Source: Fuerstiella sp.
Lineage (GTDB): Bacteria; Planctomycetota; Planctomycetia; Planctomycetales; Planctomycetaceae
DNA length: 64,000 nucleotides
Reading direction: 5' to 3'
NCBI GenBank assembly: GCA_014238335.1
Contig: JABABI010000004.1
Location: 83,718-147,717, forward strand
Part shown: piece after piece, positions 38,078-47,535 of the stretch
Position numbering within the stretch: position 1 is the stretch's first letter
Layout: every line of letters begins with the position of its first letter
Made by a program: the position numbers and the translations under genes
The notes under the pieces: model-generated
What the model saw: only the letters and a program-made list of their open reading frames with translations
The model's database searches: none
What the model was told of the DNA's origin: nothing

Positions 38078-40600
38078 ATGAAAACGTTTCCACTACAATT
38101 GTTGGTGACATGGTTTGTATGCTTCTGCGCAGCCGTGTCAACATTTGACTCAGCACAGTCGGCGACGGCCGATGGTGTTGAGTATTTTGAAAAGCACATC
38201 CGTCCACTTCTCGCCAAACACTGTTACTCCTGTCACTCATCGCGAACAGGAAAGCGTGAGGGTGGTCTGCTGCTGGACAGCCGCGCAGGATGGGCGGCTG
38301 GCGGTGACAGCGGTCCGGCCATTGTTCCTGGGAAGGTGGGTGCCAGTTTGTTAATTCAGGCGGTACGATACATGGATCCGGACCGGCAAATGCCACCCGA
38401 CAAGGCGTTGCCAAAGAGTGCGATTGTCCTGCTGGAACGGTGGGTGCAGATGGGTGTGCCGGATCCTCGGGACAAAGCGGTGGAGAATGTCACGCCGAGC
38501 GACGATCCGTCGGATCCGATCGCTGGTCGGGACCACTGGGCGTTTCAACCGCTGTCGCAGGAAATTTTGCCGACCGTAAAGATGACCGATTGGCCAAATT
38601 CCGCCATTGATACGTTTGTTCTGTCGAAGCTGGAAGAGGCGAACCTACGGCCTGCCGGTGACGCTGATCGACGAACACTTGTGCGGCGAATGTACCTGCA
38701 ACTGATTGGCCTGCCGCCGACACCGCAACAGCTTGCCGCTTTTCTTGATGATAATGGGCCTGATGCGATTGAGAGGCTGGTTGACCAGCTGCTGGATTCA
38801 CCAAGATTCGGGGAACGCTGGGGACGGCATTGGTTGGATCTGGCACGCTACGCCGATTCCAACGGCCTGGACGAAAACTTTCTGTTTCGCGAAGCCTGGC
38901 GGTACCGTAACTGGGTCATCGATGCAGTAAACGCCGATGTGCCATTCAACAGGTTTCTGCTGGAGCAAGTCGCAGGTGATCTGCTTCCCCATGATTCGAT
39001 CGAACAGCGAGACCGACAGCGGATCGCTGCAGGGTTTTTGGTAATGGGGCCGAAGGTGCTGTTGGGGAACGACCCGAAAGAACGACGCATGGATGTCGCT
39101 GACGAACAGCTTGACACGATTGGTCGGGCCGTGCTGGGGCAGACTCTGGGTTGTGCTCGCTGCCATGATCACAAGTTCGATCCGGTCCCCACGGCAGACT
39201 ATTACGCGTTGGCCGGTATTTTCACTTCAACGAAGGTTATGCAACAGCGTTATATGCTGGGTCAGCAGCGAGTCATGGAACGCCTGGCGGGGCTTGGCTC
39301 TGACGGTGACACAGCCAACGCCGCCTATGAAAAATATTGGCGTGAGCGTCCGAAGCTGGCAGAAAAACAAAAGCAGGCAAAGTCAGCACTGCAGTTGTTG
39401 GAAAAAGGTGATGGAAACGCCGTTGATGCGCTCGTGGCGAAACATGCGGATGCCGTGGCCGAAGCCGCAGCGGACGCCACTCAGTCCAGGGAACAGCGTA
39501 TTGCGGCGCAAAAGGCGTTTGTTGCGAGTCTGGATGCGGCTATGGCGCAGCCAGCGACAATCCCGGCGCGGGCGATGATTCCGTCTGATGAAGATACACC
39601 GGCGGACGAATCCATCCGCCTTGCCGGACAGTTTGATCGTTTGGGCCAGCAGGTGCCTCGCGGATTCCTGCGAGTGCTTGGCGATGCAGCGGTCGAAATT
39701 CCCGAGGGACAAAGCGGCAGACTGGAATTGGCTCGCTGGCTCACGGATGTCGATTACGGCGCCGGCCGACTTACCGCGCGAGTGCTCGCCAATCGAGTTT
39801 GGCATAATCTCATGGGCTGCGGAATCGTACGGACGGTGGATAACTTTGGACGTTCGGGCGAAGCTCCCAGTCATCCGGAACTGCTCGATCACCTGGCTCG
39901 CGAGGTGATCGACTCAGGATGGTCATTAAAATCTCTGGTGCAAAAAGTCGTTCTGACTCAGACGTTCGCGACGAGCAGTCGTCACGAAGATGTCAGTCAC
40001 GCGGTGGACCCGGAAAACCGTTTGCTTTGGCGAGCTCACCGGCGTCGTCTCACTCCGGAATCATTGAGAGATGCGATGCTGCTGGCTGCTGGAACGCTGG
40101 ATGTCACGCCGATGGATTCCACGGTTTCATATCTGGGAGATCAGGCCACAGCGGTCGGCGATAACAAGAACCGCAGACGCACGGACTTCCCGTGTCGCAG
40201 TGTTTACCTGCCGGTTATTCGAAACGATCTTCCGGAACTGTTCGATGTGTTCGACTTTGCTGACCCGCACGCTGCCACGGGTATGCGTTCCCGGACCATG
40301 GTTGCAACGCAGGGCCTGTTCATGCTGAACGATGAGCTCGTCATGACCGCCGCCGAAGCCACCGCACAACGCGTGTTGCAGAACAACACCGCAACAGAAC
40401 CGAGTGCGCAAATCGATCAACTGTTTGAACTGGTACTGAATGCAGTTCCGACGACGGAAGAGCGGGGAGAATTGCTGACGTATATCGGCGAAACACGGAA
40501 AAGTATCAATGACGGCAACACCGCCGATGCTGACGTTCGAGTGTGGTCGATGGTTTGCCACGCCTTGTTCGCATCAAGCCGTTTTCAGATAGTGGAGTAA
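38078..40600 (+). CDS. PSD1 protein: planctomycete cytochrome C + DUF1549 + DUF1553
   Basis: 840 residues. The signal peptide is followed by the cytochrome C domain with CYSCH near residue 49. DUF1549 has [36 protein letters not shown] and GCARCHDHKFDPVP. DUF1553 has LTARVLANRVWHNLMGCGIV and LKSLVQKVVLTQTFATSSR, with PCRSVYLPVIRNDLPE near the end. Start at ATG 38078, directly before the hydrophobic leader. A DUF1501 gene starts right after the stop, so this is a second copy of the same two-gene unit found on minus at 27.6-31.7 kb. The two copies differ enough to be old paralogues. Confidence 0.93.
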   Translation: MKTFPLQLLVTWFVCFCAAVSTFDSAQSATADGVEYFEKHIRPLLAKHCYSCHSSRTGKREGGLLLDSRAGWAAGGDSGPAIVPGKVGASLLIQAVRYMDPDRQMPPDKALPKSAIVLLERWVQMGVPDPRDKAVENVTPSDDPSDPIAGRDHWAFQPLSQEILPTVKMTDWPNSAIDTFVLSKLEEANLRPAGDADRRTLVRRMYLQLIGLPPTPQQLAAFLDDNGPDAIERLVDQLLDSPRFGERWGRHWLDLARYADSNGLDENFLFREAWRYRNWVIDAVNADVPFNRFLLEQVAGDLLPHDSIEQRDRQRIAAGFLVMGPKVLLGNDPKERRMDVADEQLDTIGRAVLGQTLGCARCHDHKFDPVPTADYYALAGIFTSTKVMQQRYMLGQQRVMERLAGLGSDGDTANAAYEKYWRERPKLAEKQKQAKSALQLLEKGDGNAVDALVAKHADAVAEAAADATQSREQRIAAQKAFVASLDAAMAQPATIPARAMIPSDEDTPADESIRLAGQFDRLGQQVPRGFLRVLGDAAVEIPEGQSGRLELARWLTDVDYGAGRLTARVLANRVWHNLMGCGIVRTVDNFGRSGEAPSHPELLDHLAREVIDSGWSLKSLVQKVVLTQTFATSSRHEDVSHAVDPENRLLWRAHRRRLTPESLRDAMLLAAGTLDVTPMDSTVSYLGDQATAVGDNKNRRRTDFPCRSVYLPVIRNDLPELFDVFDFADPHAATGMRSRTMVATQGLFMLNDELVMTAAEATAQRVLQNNTATEPSAQIDQLFELVLNAVPTTEERGELLTYIGETRKSINDGNTADADVRVWSMVCHALFASSRFQIVE

Positions 40601-40603
40601 GTG

Positions 40604-42019
40604 ATGAGGTGCCATCAATTCATTCCTACAGCTACACGCCGTGACATGCTGCGGGCAAGTGCGGGCGGCTTCGGTCAGCTGGCGCTCGCAGCATTAACAG
40701 GACAGAGTGCCACGGCAGACACTCTGCAATCGAACAGACCTTCGCTGCCGCTGCCTCATATTCCGGCTCGCGCAAAACGCATCATTTTTCTGTTTATGTG
40801 GGGCGGACCAAGTCACGTTGATCTGTTCGATCCCAAACCACGGCTGAATACCGAAGCCGGGAAGCCGTTGTCCGGGAAATCTGTCGCCAGTGATCGTGAT
40901 CAACTGGGTACTGTGCTGGGGTCACCATTTAAGTTCGCACAATACGGTGACAGTGGGATCTGGATGAGCGAGCTGTTTCCGCATCTGTCCCGGCAGGCGG
41001 ACCGCCTGTGTGTCGTTCGGTCAATGCATACCGAGGGCAGTGCGCATGGCGAAGCGTTGTTGCGGTTGCACACGGGGCAGGCAAATCTGGTGCGGCCCAG
41101 CGTCGGAGCGTGGGTGAGCTACGGTCTGGGATGTGAGAGCAACAGTCTGCCCGCGTTCATTACAGTTTCGCCACCACGCGGACATGGCGGCGTACAGAAT
41201 TATGGCAATGCGTTTCTGCCGGCCCGGCATCAGGGAACGGCGATCGGATCTGCTGAGACGCCAATCTCGCAGGCTGCCGTCTCAAATCTCGTCAACAAAA
41301 ATCTGACACCGGATTTGCAGCGAAAACAGCTGGGACTGATTCAATCGCTCAACAGACGGCACTTGCGGGAAACCGTGGAAGACCAGCAGATTGAAGGGCT
41401 GATCGCTAACTACGAACTCGCTTTTCGTATGCAGTCGACGATGCCTCAGATCATGAGTCTTTCGGACGAATCCAAATCAACGTTCGATCTTTACGGTATC
41501 GATTCCGAACCGACCGACAACTTCGGTCGCCAGTGTCTGCTGGCTCGCAAGTTTGCGGAAAGCGGTGTCCGCTACATTCAGGTTTCGACAAACTATACCT
41601 GGGACCACCATCAGAAAGTGCAGGCCGGACACATTACAGAATCGGCGAAGGTCGATCGTCCGATCGCCGGCCTGCTGGAAGATCTGGCTCAACGCGGAAT
41701 GCTGGAAGACACGCTGGTTGTGTGGGGAGCCGAATTCGGTCGCACACCAATGGTCGAAAACGGTGACGGCCGCAATCACCATCCTCAGGGATTTACGATG
41801 TGGCTGGCCGGAGGCGGTGCGCGCGGTGGACTGACGTACGGATCAACGGACGACTTCGGTTACGCTCCTGTCGAAAACCCCGTGCACATGCACGACCTTC
41901 ACGCAACGCTGTTATATGCACTGGGACTGGACCACGAGCAGCTGACGTACCGTCACGCCGGACGCGACTTTCGTCTGACGGATGTCTACGGGAATATCGT
42001 ACACGATATCCTGACGTAG
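40604..42019 (+). CDS. DUF1501 protein, Tat-exported
   Basis: 471 residues. The twin-arginine leader TRRDMLRASAGGFGQLALAA is clear. Motifs are IIFLFMWGGPSHVDLFDPKP, VRSMHTEGSAHGEA, YTWDHHQKVQAGH, VVWGAEFGRTPM and NHHPQGFTMWLAGGGARGG, then TDDFGYAPVENPVH and LHATLL. ATG 40604 lies three bases after the PSD1 stop (a GTG at 40601 is also possible), so translation is probably coupled. Substrate and activity unknown, as for its paralogue. Confidence 0.94.
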   Translation: MRCHQFIPTATRRDMLRASAGGFGQLALAALTGQSATADTLQSNRPSLPLPHIPARAKRIIFLFMWGGPSHVDLFDPKPRLNTEAGKPLSGKSVASDRDQLGTVLGSPFKFAQYGDSGIWMSELFPHLSRQADRLCVVRSMHTEGSAHGEALLRLHTGQANLVRPSVGAWVSYGLGCESNSLPAFITVSPPRGHGGVQNYGNAFLPARHQGTAIGSAETPISQAAVSNLVNKNLTPDLQRKQLGLIQSLNRRHLRETVEDQQIEGLIANYELAFRMQSTMPQIMSLSDESKSTFDLYGIDSEPTDNFGRQCLLARKFAESGVRYIQVSTNYTWDHHQKVQAGHITESAKVDRPIAGLLEDLAQRGMLEDTLVVWGAEFGRTPMVENGDGRNHHPQGFTMWLAGGGARGGLTYGSTDDFGYAPVENPVHMHDLHATLLYALGLDHEQLTYRHAGRDFRLTDVYGNIVHDILT

Positions 42020-42038
42020 TCGGCGTGCGCGTCATCCA

Positions 42039-44378
42039 CTATCGTCCCAACGTGGATTTCAGGCGGTCGACAACACCGCGAATGATCTGGTTCAGAATGG
42101 CGCCGCGGGGATTGTCGTTGATCATGAATGTCCACGTGGACGCCGGTCCGGTCAGACCTTCCTGCTGCAGGTCGATGCCGTCTTCCGCAATGGTGGCCGT
42201 TGTCATCGTCTCGACAACCTTTTGGTCGATCAATGACAGGAATGCCTGGAACTCAAGATTCATTTCTTTGTTGAATGTATCGAACGCATTGAATCCCCCC
42301 AGACTCACCAGGGGAATGCCTTCGCGAATTTCACTCGCATGCGTCAAATGGTCGCTCCAGCACCAGTCGATATGGATCAGCGTAACTTTCCGCTCGGCAT
42401 CGACAATGTGTTGTTCGCCCCATCTGTCAACAAGCATCTCCCGTAAATCGGGATCGCGCTTCTTCAGGGCGTTCGGCATCTTCGTTCCGTTCAACAGCTC
42501 TTCTCGGTGTTGGCAGATGGTCCGTCGCTGCAGTTCCAGCAGAAACGAATACATTCGCAGCGTCCGGCGGATCTCGAAACTCTCGCCTTCAATGACTCGC
42601 TGCACGTGCCCGATCCGTTTCGCCGTTCCTTCGTCGTCGATGGGCTGATCACTGTCGTCAGCAGGTGGGCTGACCAGTTCTGCGATGCCGTGCCGTGAAA
42701 TCAGGTCGTCCTGCAGGCTCACGAAAAAACGTGATTCGCCGGGATCCCCCTGCCGCCCCGACCGGCCCCGGAGCTGATTATCAATCCGACGACTTTCGTG
42801 CCGATTGGTGCCGATCACGTACAGTCCGCTCAGTTCGACAACACTGTTGCGTGCCTGGTGATCGCTGCCGCCAAGACAGATGTCGGTGCCGCGGCCTGCC
42901 ATGTTTGTTGAGATAATGACCGCTCCCAGAGTACCGGCTTCTGCAACGATCTCCGCTTCTTGGTGATCGTTGGCTGCGTTCAAAACTCGGCAGGGCACGC
43001 CAGCGGTCTGAAGTTCCTGGGCGAGCCCTTCGGATTCATCGACACTGGCCGTACCGATCAAAACTGGTCGGCCCTGTTCATGCTGCGATCGAATTTCCTC
43101 GACCAGCGCCGCAAGTTTGGCGTCTTTTGTGGCGAAAATCCGATCGGGATGATCGACTCGGACACAAGTTTCGTTGGGTGGAATGATGACCACCTTCAGC
43201 TGGTAGAACTCGTCCAGTTCTTCGGTTGCTTCGACAGCAGTGCCCGTCATACCGGCAAGGATATCGTACAGTTCAAGAAAGTGCTGCAGGCTGATGGAAT
43301 TCAGAATCCTTCCCTGCGGCTGAATCTTCAGCCCTTCCTTCGCTTCGAGTGCGGCCTGCAGTCCGCCCGGCCAGCGACGATCCGAGGCGACACGACCGGT
43401 GAACTCGTCAATCAGTTCAATGGCGTTGTCCTGTACCAGGTAGTCAACGTCTCTGGTCAGCAACACCTGGGCCTGAAGTGCAAGATTCAGCCGCGTCAGT
43501 AAATCGACGTTGTCTTCATGGTGCAGTTCCAGGACATCCGCTTGTCGTTCCAGCAGTGCAATTCCGGAATCGGTGAATGCAATATTCCTGCCACCTGGCT
43601 TGATTTCGTAATGCACTCCAGGCTGCAGCGGCCGCACGCGTTCGGCGATCTCGTAAAGATCCGTCTCGTCTTTCGCGGCCTCCGTGGCAATGACCAGTGG
43701 AGTCCTGCCTTCATCAATCAGAATAGAATCGGCCTCATCCGCGATCGCGAATTGGAATCCGCGTTGCACTCGGTGTTCGGTATACTCAGCCAATTGGTCT
43801 CTCAGAAAGTCGAAGCCAGCTTCTTTGGCCGTGACATACGTAATGTCACAATTGTAAGCCGCCCGGCGAACCTGCTGCGACATTCCCTGTATGACATGGC
43901 CAACGGTCAATCCCAGAAGTCGGTACAGCGGTCCCATCCACGCGGCATCCCGCCTGGCCAGATAATCATTAAACGTCAGAATGTGTGCGCCGCGCCCGTC
44001 GAGAGCTCGCAGGCAGACAGTCACCGCCGCTGCCAGTGTCTTGCCTTCGCCCGTCTGCATTTCGACGCACTTGCCGTCGTTCATGGCGAAGGCCGCCAGC
44101 ATCTGTACGTCGTACGGACGGATCGATACGCTTCGATGGGCGGCTTCGCGAATGATGGCAAACGCGTTGATTGTGACATCGTCGGGTGACGCGCCTGAGT
44201 CGACGGCCCGGCAGACTTCGTCGAAGCGGCTTCGCAGCTCGGTATCGTTCAGCGCGGCAACGCCTTCGTTAAGATCGTTGACAGCGTCGACCAGTCGATC
44301 AAACCTGGCGTTTGACAGAGTGACGCCGTGCCGCAACCGGTAAACGAAGTCAACAATGGATGCAATCATCGATTTCAT
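42039..44378 (-). CDS. secA: Short SecA-type preprotein translocase ATPase
   Basis: 779 residues. Walker A is MQTGEGKT at 107-114, Walker B is ADEADSILIDEGRTP at about 214-228, and LTFNDYLARRDAAWMGPL precedes it. TNMAGRGTDICLGG and QLRGRSGRQGDPGESRFFVS form the second ATPase half, and the tail ends IIRGVVDRLKSTLGR. The helical scaffold is present (HIDWCWSDHLTHASEIREGI). The usual C-terminal linker and CxCxxxxxxxxCH/C zinc finger that binds SecB are missing, and the protein is shorter than a canonical planctomycete SecA. I read it as an accessory SecA2-like paralogue; a lone streamlined SecA cannot be excluded without the rest of the genome. It is convergent with the DUF1501 gene. Confidence 0.88.
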   Translation of the reverse strand: MKSMIASIVDFVYRLRHGVTLSNARFDRLVDAVNDLNEGVAALNDTELRSRFDEVCRAVDSGASPDDVTINAFAIIREAAHRSVSIRPYDVQMLAAFAMNDGKCVEMQTGEGKTLAAAVTVCLRALDGRGAHILTFNDYLARRDAAWMGPLYRLLGLTVGHVIQGMSQQVRRAAYNCDITYVTAKEAGFDFLRDQLAEYTEHRVQRGFQFAIADEADSILIDEGRTPLVIATEAAKDETDLYEIAERVRPLQPGVHYEIKPGGRNIAFTDSGIALLERQADVLELHHEDNVDLLTRLNLALQAQVLLTRDVDYLVQDNAIELIDEFTGRVASDRRWPGGLQAALEAKEGLKIQPQGRILNSISLQHFLELYDILAGMTGTAVEATEELDEFYQLKVVIIPPNETCVRVDHPDRIFATKDAKLAALVEEIRSQHEQGRPVLIGTASVDESEGLAQELQTAGVPCRVLNAANDHQEAEIVAEAGTLGAVIISTNMAGRGTDICLGGSDHQARNSVVELSGLYVIGTNRHESRRIDNQLRGRSGRQGDPGESRFFVSLQDDLISRHGIAELVSPPADDSDQPIDDEGTAKRIGHVQRVIEGESFEIRRTLRMYSFLLELQRRTICQHREELLNGTKMPNALKKRDPDLREMLVDRWGEQHIVDAERKVTLIHIDWCWSDHLTHASEIREGIPLVSLGGFNAFDTFNKEMNLEFQAFLSLIDQKVVETMTTATIAEDGIDLQQEGLTGPASTWTFMINDNPRGAILNQIIRGVVDRLKSTLGR

Positions 44379-44560
44379 AAACGTGGCACGCTGTCAGGGA
44401 ACGCACATTGGAGCGAGGCAGAAGGAGAACGGAACTGTGATTCGCAGACGTGCGGAGAGTGTTCTGCAGGAACATCGCAAAATGTGGACGCAATATCTTC
44501 GCGAGTTTTGTGACGGCATCCTGTCAGCTATATGAAGCACTGTCTGTCGCCCGTGCAGCG

Positions 44561-45337
44561 TCAGGCGTGTTCGTGGTTACGGATATGATCTGTGCAGTAG
44601 CCGTAATTACTGGTGCACTGGCTGCAGTAGCGGAAATCCATTTTGGGATCTGTCTTGTCCGTGATGCCGCACACTTCACATTTGTGAAAATACTCCGGCG
44701 GTTTTTCCGAAAATCGCCTCGCCTGACCTGCCATTTGTCGCTGCCCCGATTTCATGCGATACAGCACATCTTTACCGAAGAAGACAAAGAAGTTCAGCAC
44801 AGACGCAGCAATGGTGAGTTTCACCGACAGGGGCCCGCTAACAAAACCCAGGAAGTACATGATCCAGGCAAATATCGCCATCCATTTAATTTTGACCGGA
44901 AGAATGAACATCAGTCGTAACTCGAAGTTCGGGTTCAGGTAGGCGAACGCCAGAAAGACAGTGCCCTTCAGAAAAATATTCGTCACGGGCTGATCGGGAG
45001 TGATAAATGCTGTGGCGACCGTGGCCACATAACCAATCAGCAGAAAGACGTTGTAGCGAAACGTGCCCCAGAAAAGTTCAAGGGCCGTCCCCATCAGATA
45101 GAACAGGTACCAGAAAAAGAAGGCCCACAGCAGATGATCGCCCGGTGGCATGATCATGAACGTCAGCAGTCGGTGGATCTCGCCGTCCATGACTTTGGAC
45201 GGAATTAGCACCATGTTCCCCAATATCGCCGGCTGGCTCTGAGCCGCGACAAACATCAGCACCTGACCAATGATCAGAATCAGAGTGACGTTGGGCACAG
45301 CAAACCGCCCAAATTTTCTTTCCAACTCGTTTAACAC
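44561..45337 (-). CDS. Rhomboid-like membrane protein with zinc-ribbon tail
   Basis: 258 residues. About six membrane helices occupy residues 15-195, with a loop WAFFFWYLFYLMGTALELFW and the later AFAYLNPNFELRLMFILPVK, which resemble bacterial rhomboid/Der1-like proteins. I do not see the GxSG serine motif or the catalytic histidine, so it is probably an inactive family member. The cytosolic tail has Cys at 220, 223, 238, 241 and 248 and His at 251, a zinc-binding arrangement that may be double. A tail of this kind suggests substrate or partner binding. Upstream is a PQQ-type propeller gene on the same strand; downstream, about 180 bases away, is the SecA-like gene. Confidence 0.7.
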   Translation of the reverse strand: MLNELERKFGRFAVPNVTLILIIGQVLMFVAAQSQPAILGNMVLIPSKVMDGEIHRLLTFMIMPPGDHLLWAFFFWYLFYLMGTALELFWGTFRYNVFLLIGYVATVATAFITPDQPVTNIFLKGTVFLAFAYLNPNFELRLMFILPVKIKWMAIFAWIMYFLGFVSGPLSVKLTIAASVLNFFVFFGKDVLYRMKSGQRQMAGQARRFSEKPPEYFHKCEVCGITDKTDPKMDFRYCSQCTSNYGYCTDHIRNHEHA

Positions 45338-45441
45338 AATGCATTGCCCAAAAGCGGACGTGTAACGGCCTGTTGTTTCATACGGGTTGGCTAAATAGTG
45401 TTTGCGGGACTTCGATGCAACTGCTCTGCCCGGATGAATTC

Positions 45442-46803
45442 TTACTCATGCTTTTGCGGTACGTCAGAGATGTCACTGTTGGCGACGCAGTACAGGAACT
45501 GGCGGCCTCGCAGAAATAGTTCCTGCCCTACCAGAGCCGGCGTCGCCGCGAAACTGTCGTCGAGCGGATTCAGTGCCAGATATTCCGGTTGGTCGTCGTG
45601 AGTGAACACCAATGTACGGCCATTCAGGTCTGTGATGTAAATGCGTCCCTTCGCAGCCACCGGCGATGCATAGATATCCTGAATACCACTCAGTCGAAAC
45701 GGTCCGGCAGACTCGGCGCCTGTACGAATATGTCGTCGTGACAGAATATTCTGGTAATGACGCAGACAGTAGACCTGTTCTTCGACAAGCAGCATGGACG
45801 GTACGTATGGCGTCCTTTGAGTTGTTGACCACAGCAGGTGCTCGCTGCCTGTGATATCGCCCACTGCGCCGTTCATGTTGATGGCCAGCATGGCTCTAGT
45901 ATCATAACTGCTGGCTGCTATCAGAATGCCATCAGCCGCGACCGGGGTTGCGACGACGTTGGCCGACAGGCCACCACACTTCCACAGTACGTCGCCCGTT
46001 TCAAGGTCGTACGCTCGAACGCGATCGGTCCCTGCCATCACAACCTGCGCTCGTGTACCATCTTCCACAATCAACGGTGACGTCCAGGATGTGACTTCGG
46101 CGCGGTTTCGTTTCCATTTCGTGATTCCGGTCGCCGCGTCGATCGCTTCGATAAACGACTGGCCTTCGTGATCCGCGTTGATCACAAGAGTGCCATTGTG
46201 AAAGCTAGGAGACGATCCTTCACCGTGAGCGTGTTTACTCTGCATTTTTCCAGGGTCGCGTTTCCACAGCAACCTGCCGTCGAAATTCAGAGCATACAGG
46301 CCGTACGAACCAAAATGCGCGTAGACCCGTTGACCGTCCGTGATGGGTGATGCCGACGCCAGACTGCCCGTGTCGTGTCCACCTTCGTGCGGTAAGATAT
46401 CATTGACCACCGTCTGCCAGCGAATGGTGCCATCCGTGCGGTTGATGCAGATGACGACGAACCGATGTTTCTGAGTCACAGCGACATTGTCGTGTGCCCC
46501 AGGTGCGGTGACGGGGACCGGATCAAGTTGCGGACCGTACGGTACGGCTGTCGTCAGAAACACGGAATCCTGCCAGACGATCGGTGACGAGTGGCCCAGT
46601 CCCGGCATCTGCACCTTCCAGCGAATGTTTTTTTTCTCATTCCATTCGACAGGTGGATCGGCAAACGGAGCAACTCCGGTGCGCAACGGGCCCCGCCATT
46701 CGGCCCAGTTCTGTAAACGGACGAAGTCCTGGGCGTCGCCTGCTGTGGCGAAGGTCGATGCCAGCACCAGACAGCAAATGCATGTCAGAAAACGATGTGC
46801 CAT
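45442..46803 (-). CDS. Secreted PQQ-type beta-propeller protein
   Basis: 453 residues. The signal peptide ends near ASTFATAG. The opening WAEWRGPLRTGVAPFADPPV, with the strand IRWKVQMPGLGHSSPIVWQD, is the standard start of planctomycete outer-membrane-protein-assembly/PQQ-like propellers. Repeated blade phrases (DGTIRWQTV, GRLLWKRD, TGITKWKRN, TGDVLWKCG) mark the eight-bladed fold. No catalytic Asp/metal set for a true PQQ dehydrogenase is obvious, so it is a structural propeller by inference. Start at ATG 46803 before the signal peptide; the longer frame from 46944 adds 47 residues of no family character. Confidence 0.87.
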   Translation of the reverse strand: MAHRFLTCICCLVLASTFATAGDAQDFVRLQNWAEWRGPLRTGVAPFADPPVEWNEKKNIRWKVQMPGLGHSSPIVWQDSVFLTTAVPYGPQLDPVPVTAPGAHDNVAVTQKHRFVVICINRTDGTIRWQTVVNDILPHEGGHDTGSLASASPITDGQRVYAHFGSYGLYALNFDGRLLWKRDPGKMQSKHAHGEGSSPSFHNGTLVINADHEGQSFIEAIDAATGITKWKRNRAEVTSWTSPLIVEDGTRAQVVMAGTDRVRAYDLETGDVLWKCGGLSANVVATPVAADGILIAASSYDTRAMLAINMNGAVGDITGSEHLLWSTTQRTPYVPSMLLVEEQVYCLRHYQNILSRRHIRTGAESAGPFRLSGIQDIYASPVAAKGRIYITDLNGRTLVFTHDDQPEYLALNPLDDSFAATPALVGQELFLRGRQFLYCVANSDISDVPQKHE

Positions 46804-47199
46804 GATTGAGGTTACTTTGAAGTCGTACGCGAATAACCCGGCAAGGACTGCCTGACTGGTCTGGTGCAATATAGTCGCAGATCCCGTCCCGGTCTGCGCT
46901 GCGGCCACATTCCTGCTGTCGGATTCCAGGACCGCACAGAGCATCCGGCTGCCGGGGTTTGCGGAAACGAATCGTCTGCACCAGGGTAGGCCGCGTGAAA
47001 CGCGGCCTAGACGAATCGTGTCGACATTACAGACGCGGTGCCGTACTGCGTGCAGCCTGCGGAAACTGGAATCGCGGACTTTGAACGCAATGACAATACC
47101 AGCTCAAATCGCCAAAGTCCTGCAACTCCAGAAATGGACTTGACGCGCGCCGCTGCTGCGTTTGTGCTATTGTTCTAATACACTGTTTGGTGCATGAGT
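46804..47199. other. Gap with a strong hairpin
   Basis: Nearly 400 bases between the propeller gene (minus) and the decayed GntR operon (plus). It holds a perfect 10-bp-arm hairpin (46987-47009, listed separately). The promoter of the dead operon should lie in the last 150 bases (TTGTTCTAATACACTG at about 47170 is AT-rich). Confidence 0.5.
46987..47009. repeat. Perfect hairpin, 10-bp arms, GAA loop
   Basis: TAGGCCGCGT at 46987-46996 and ACGCGGCCTA at 47000-47009 enclose GAA. It is GC-rich and not followed by a T-run on either strand, so it resembles a REP-type intergenic repeat rather than a terminator. Confidence 0.6.
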
Positions 47200-47535
47200 A
47201 TGCAGGTCCGAATTTCTCAGGACGACGGCACGCCGATCTATCAGCAGCTGCCAGCTGGTCGCAAGCTGGCATAACAACTGTTGGTCAATCCCAACACGGT
47301 TGCTCGCGCGTATCGTGAACTGGAGTCTGCCGGCGTTGTCGTTTCACGGAGGGGATCCGGTGTGTTCGTATCCGACTCCGGATCGCCGCTCTCACGGCGT
47401 GAAAAGAACCGTATTCTGAACGACCGGATTGACGCTTTGCTGGCGGAATCTGTTCAGTAGGATTTCGTTCTTGAGAACGTGGTCACGCTGGTGCGTCAGA
47501 GACGTTTGCGATTCCGGAAGGGAGAAAAGAAGTGA
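47200..47535 (+). pseudogene. GntR-family (YtrA-type) repressor, decayed
   Basis: One frame opens MQVRISQDDGTPIYQQL, then jumps by a deletion of about 25 codons (the start of the winged helix is gone) to RKLA*QLLVNPNTVARAYRE, where a family Glu codon has become TAA at 47272. It continues LESAGVVVSRRGSGVFVSDS to a second nonsense codon, TAG 47458-47460, and on to the original stop TGA 47533-47535. That stop overlaps the next start as GTGA, so translational coupling to the ATPase gene is still readable. YtrA-type repressors control adjacent ABC genes. Confidence 0.88.
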
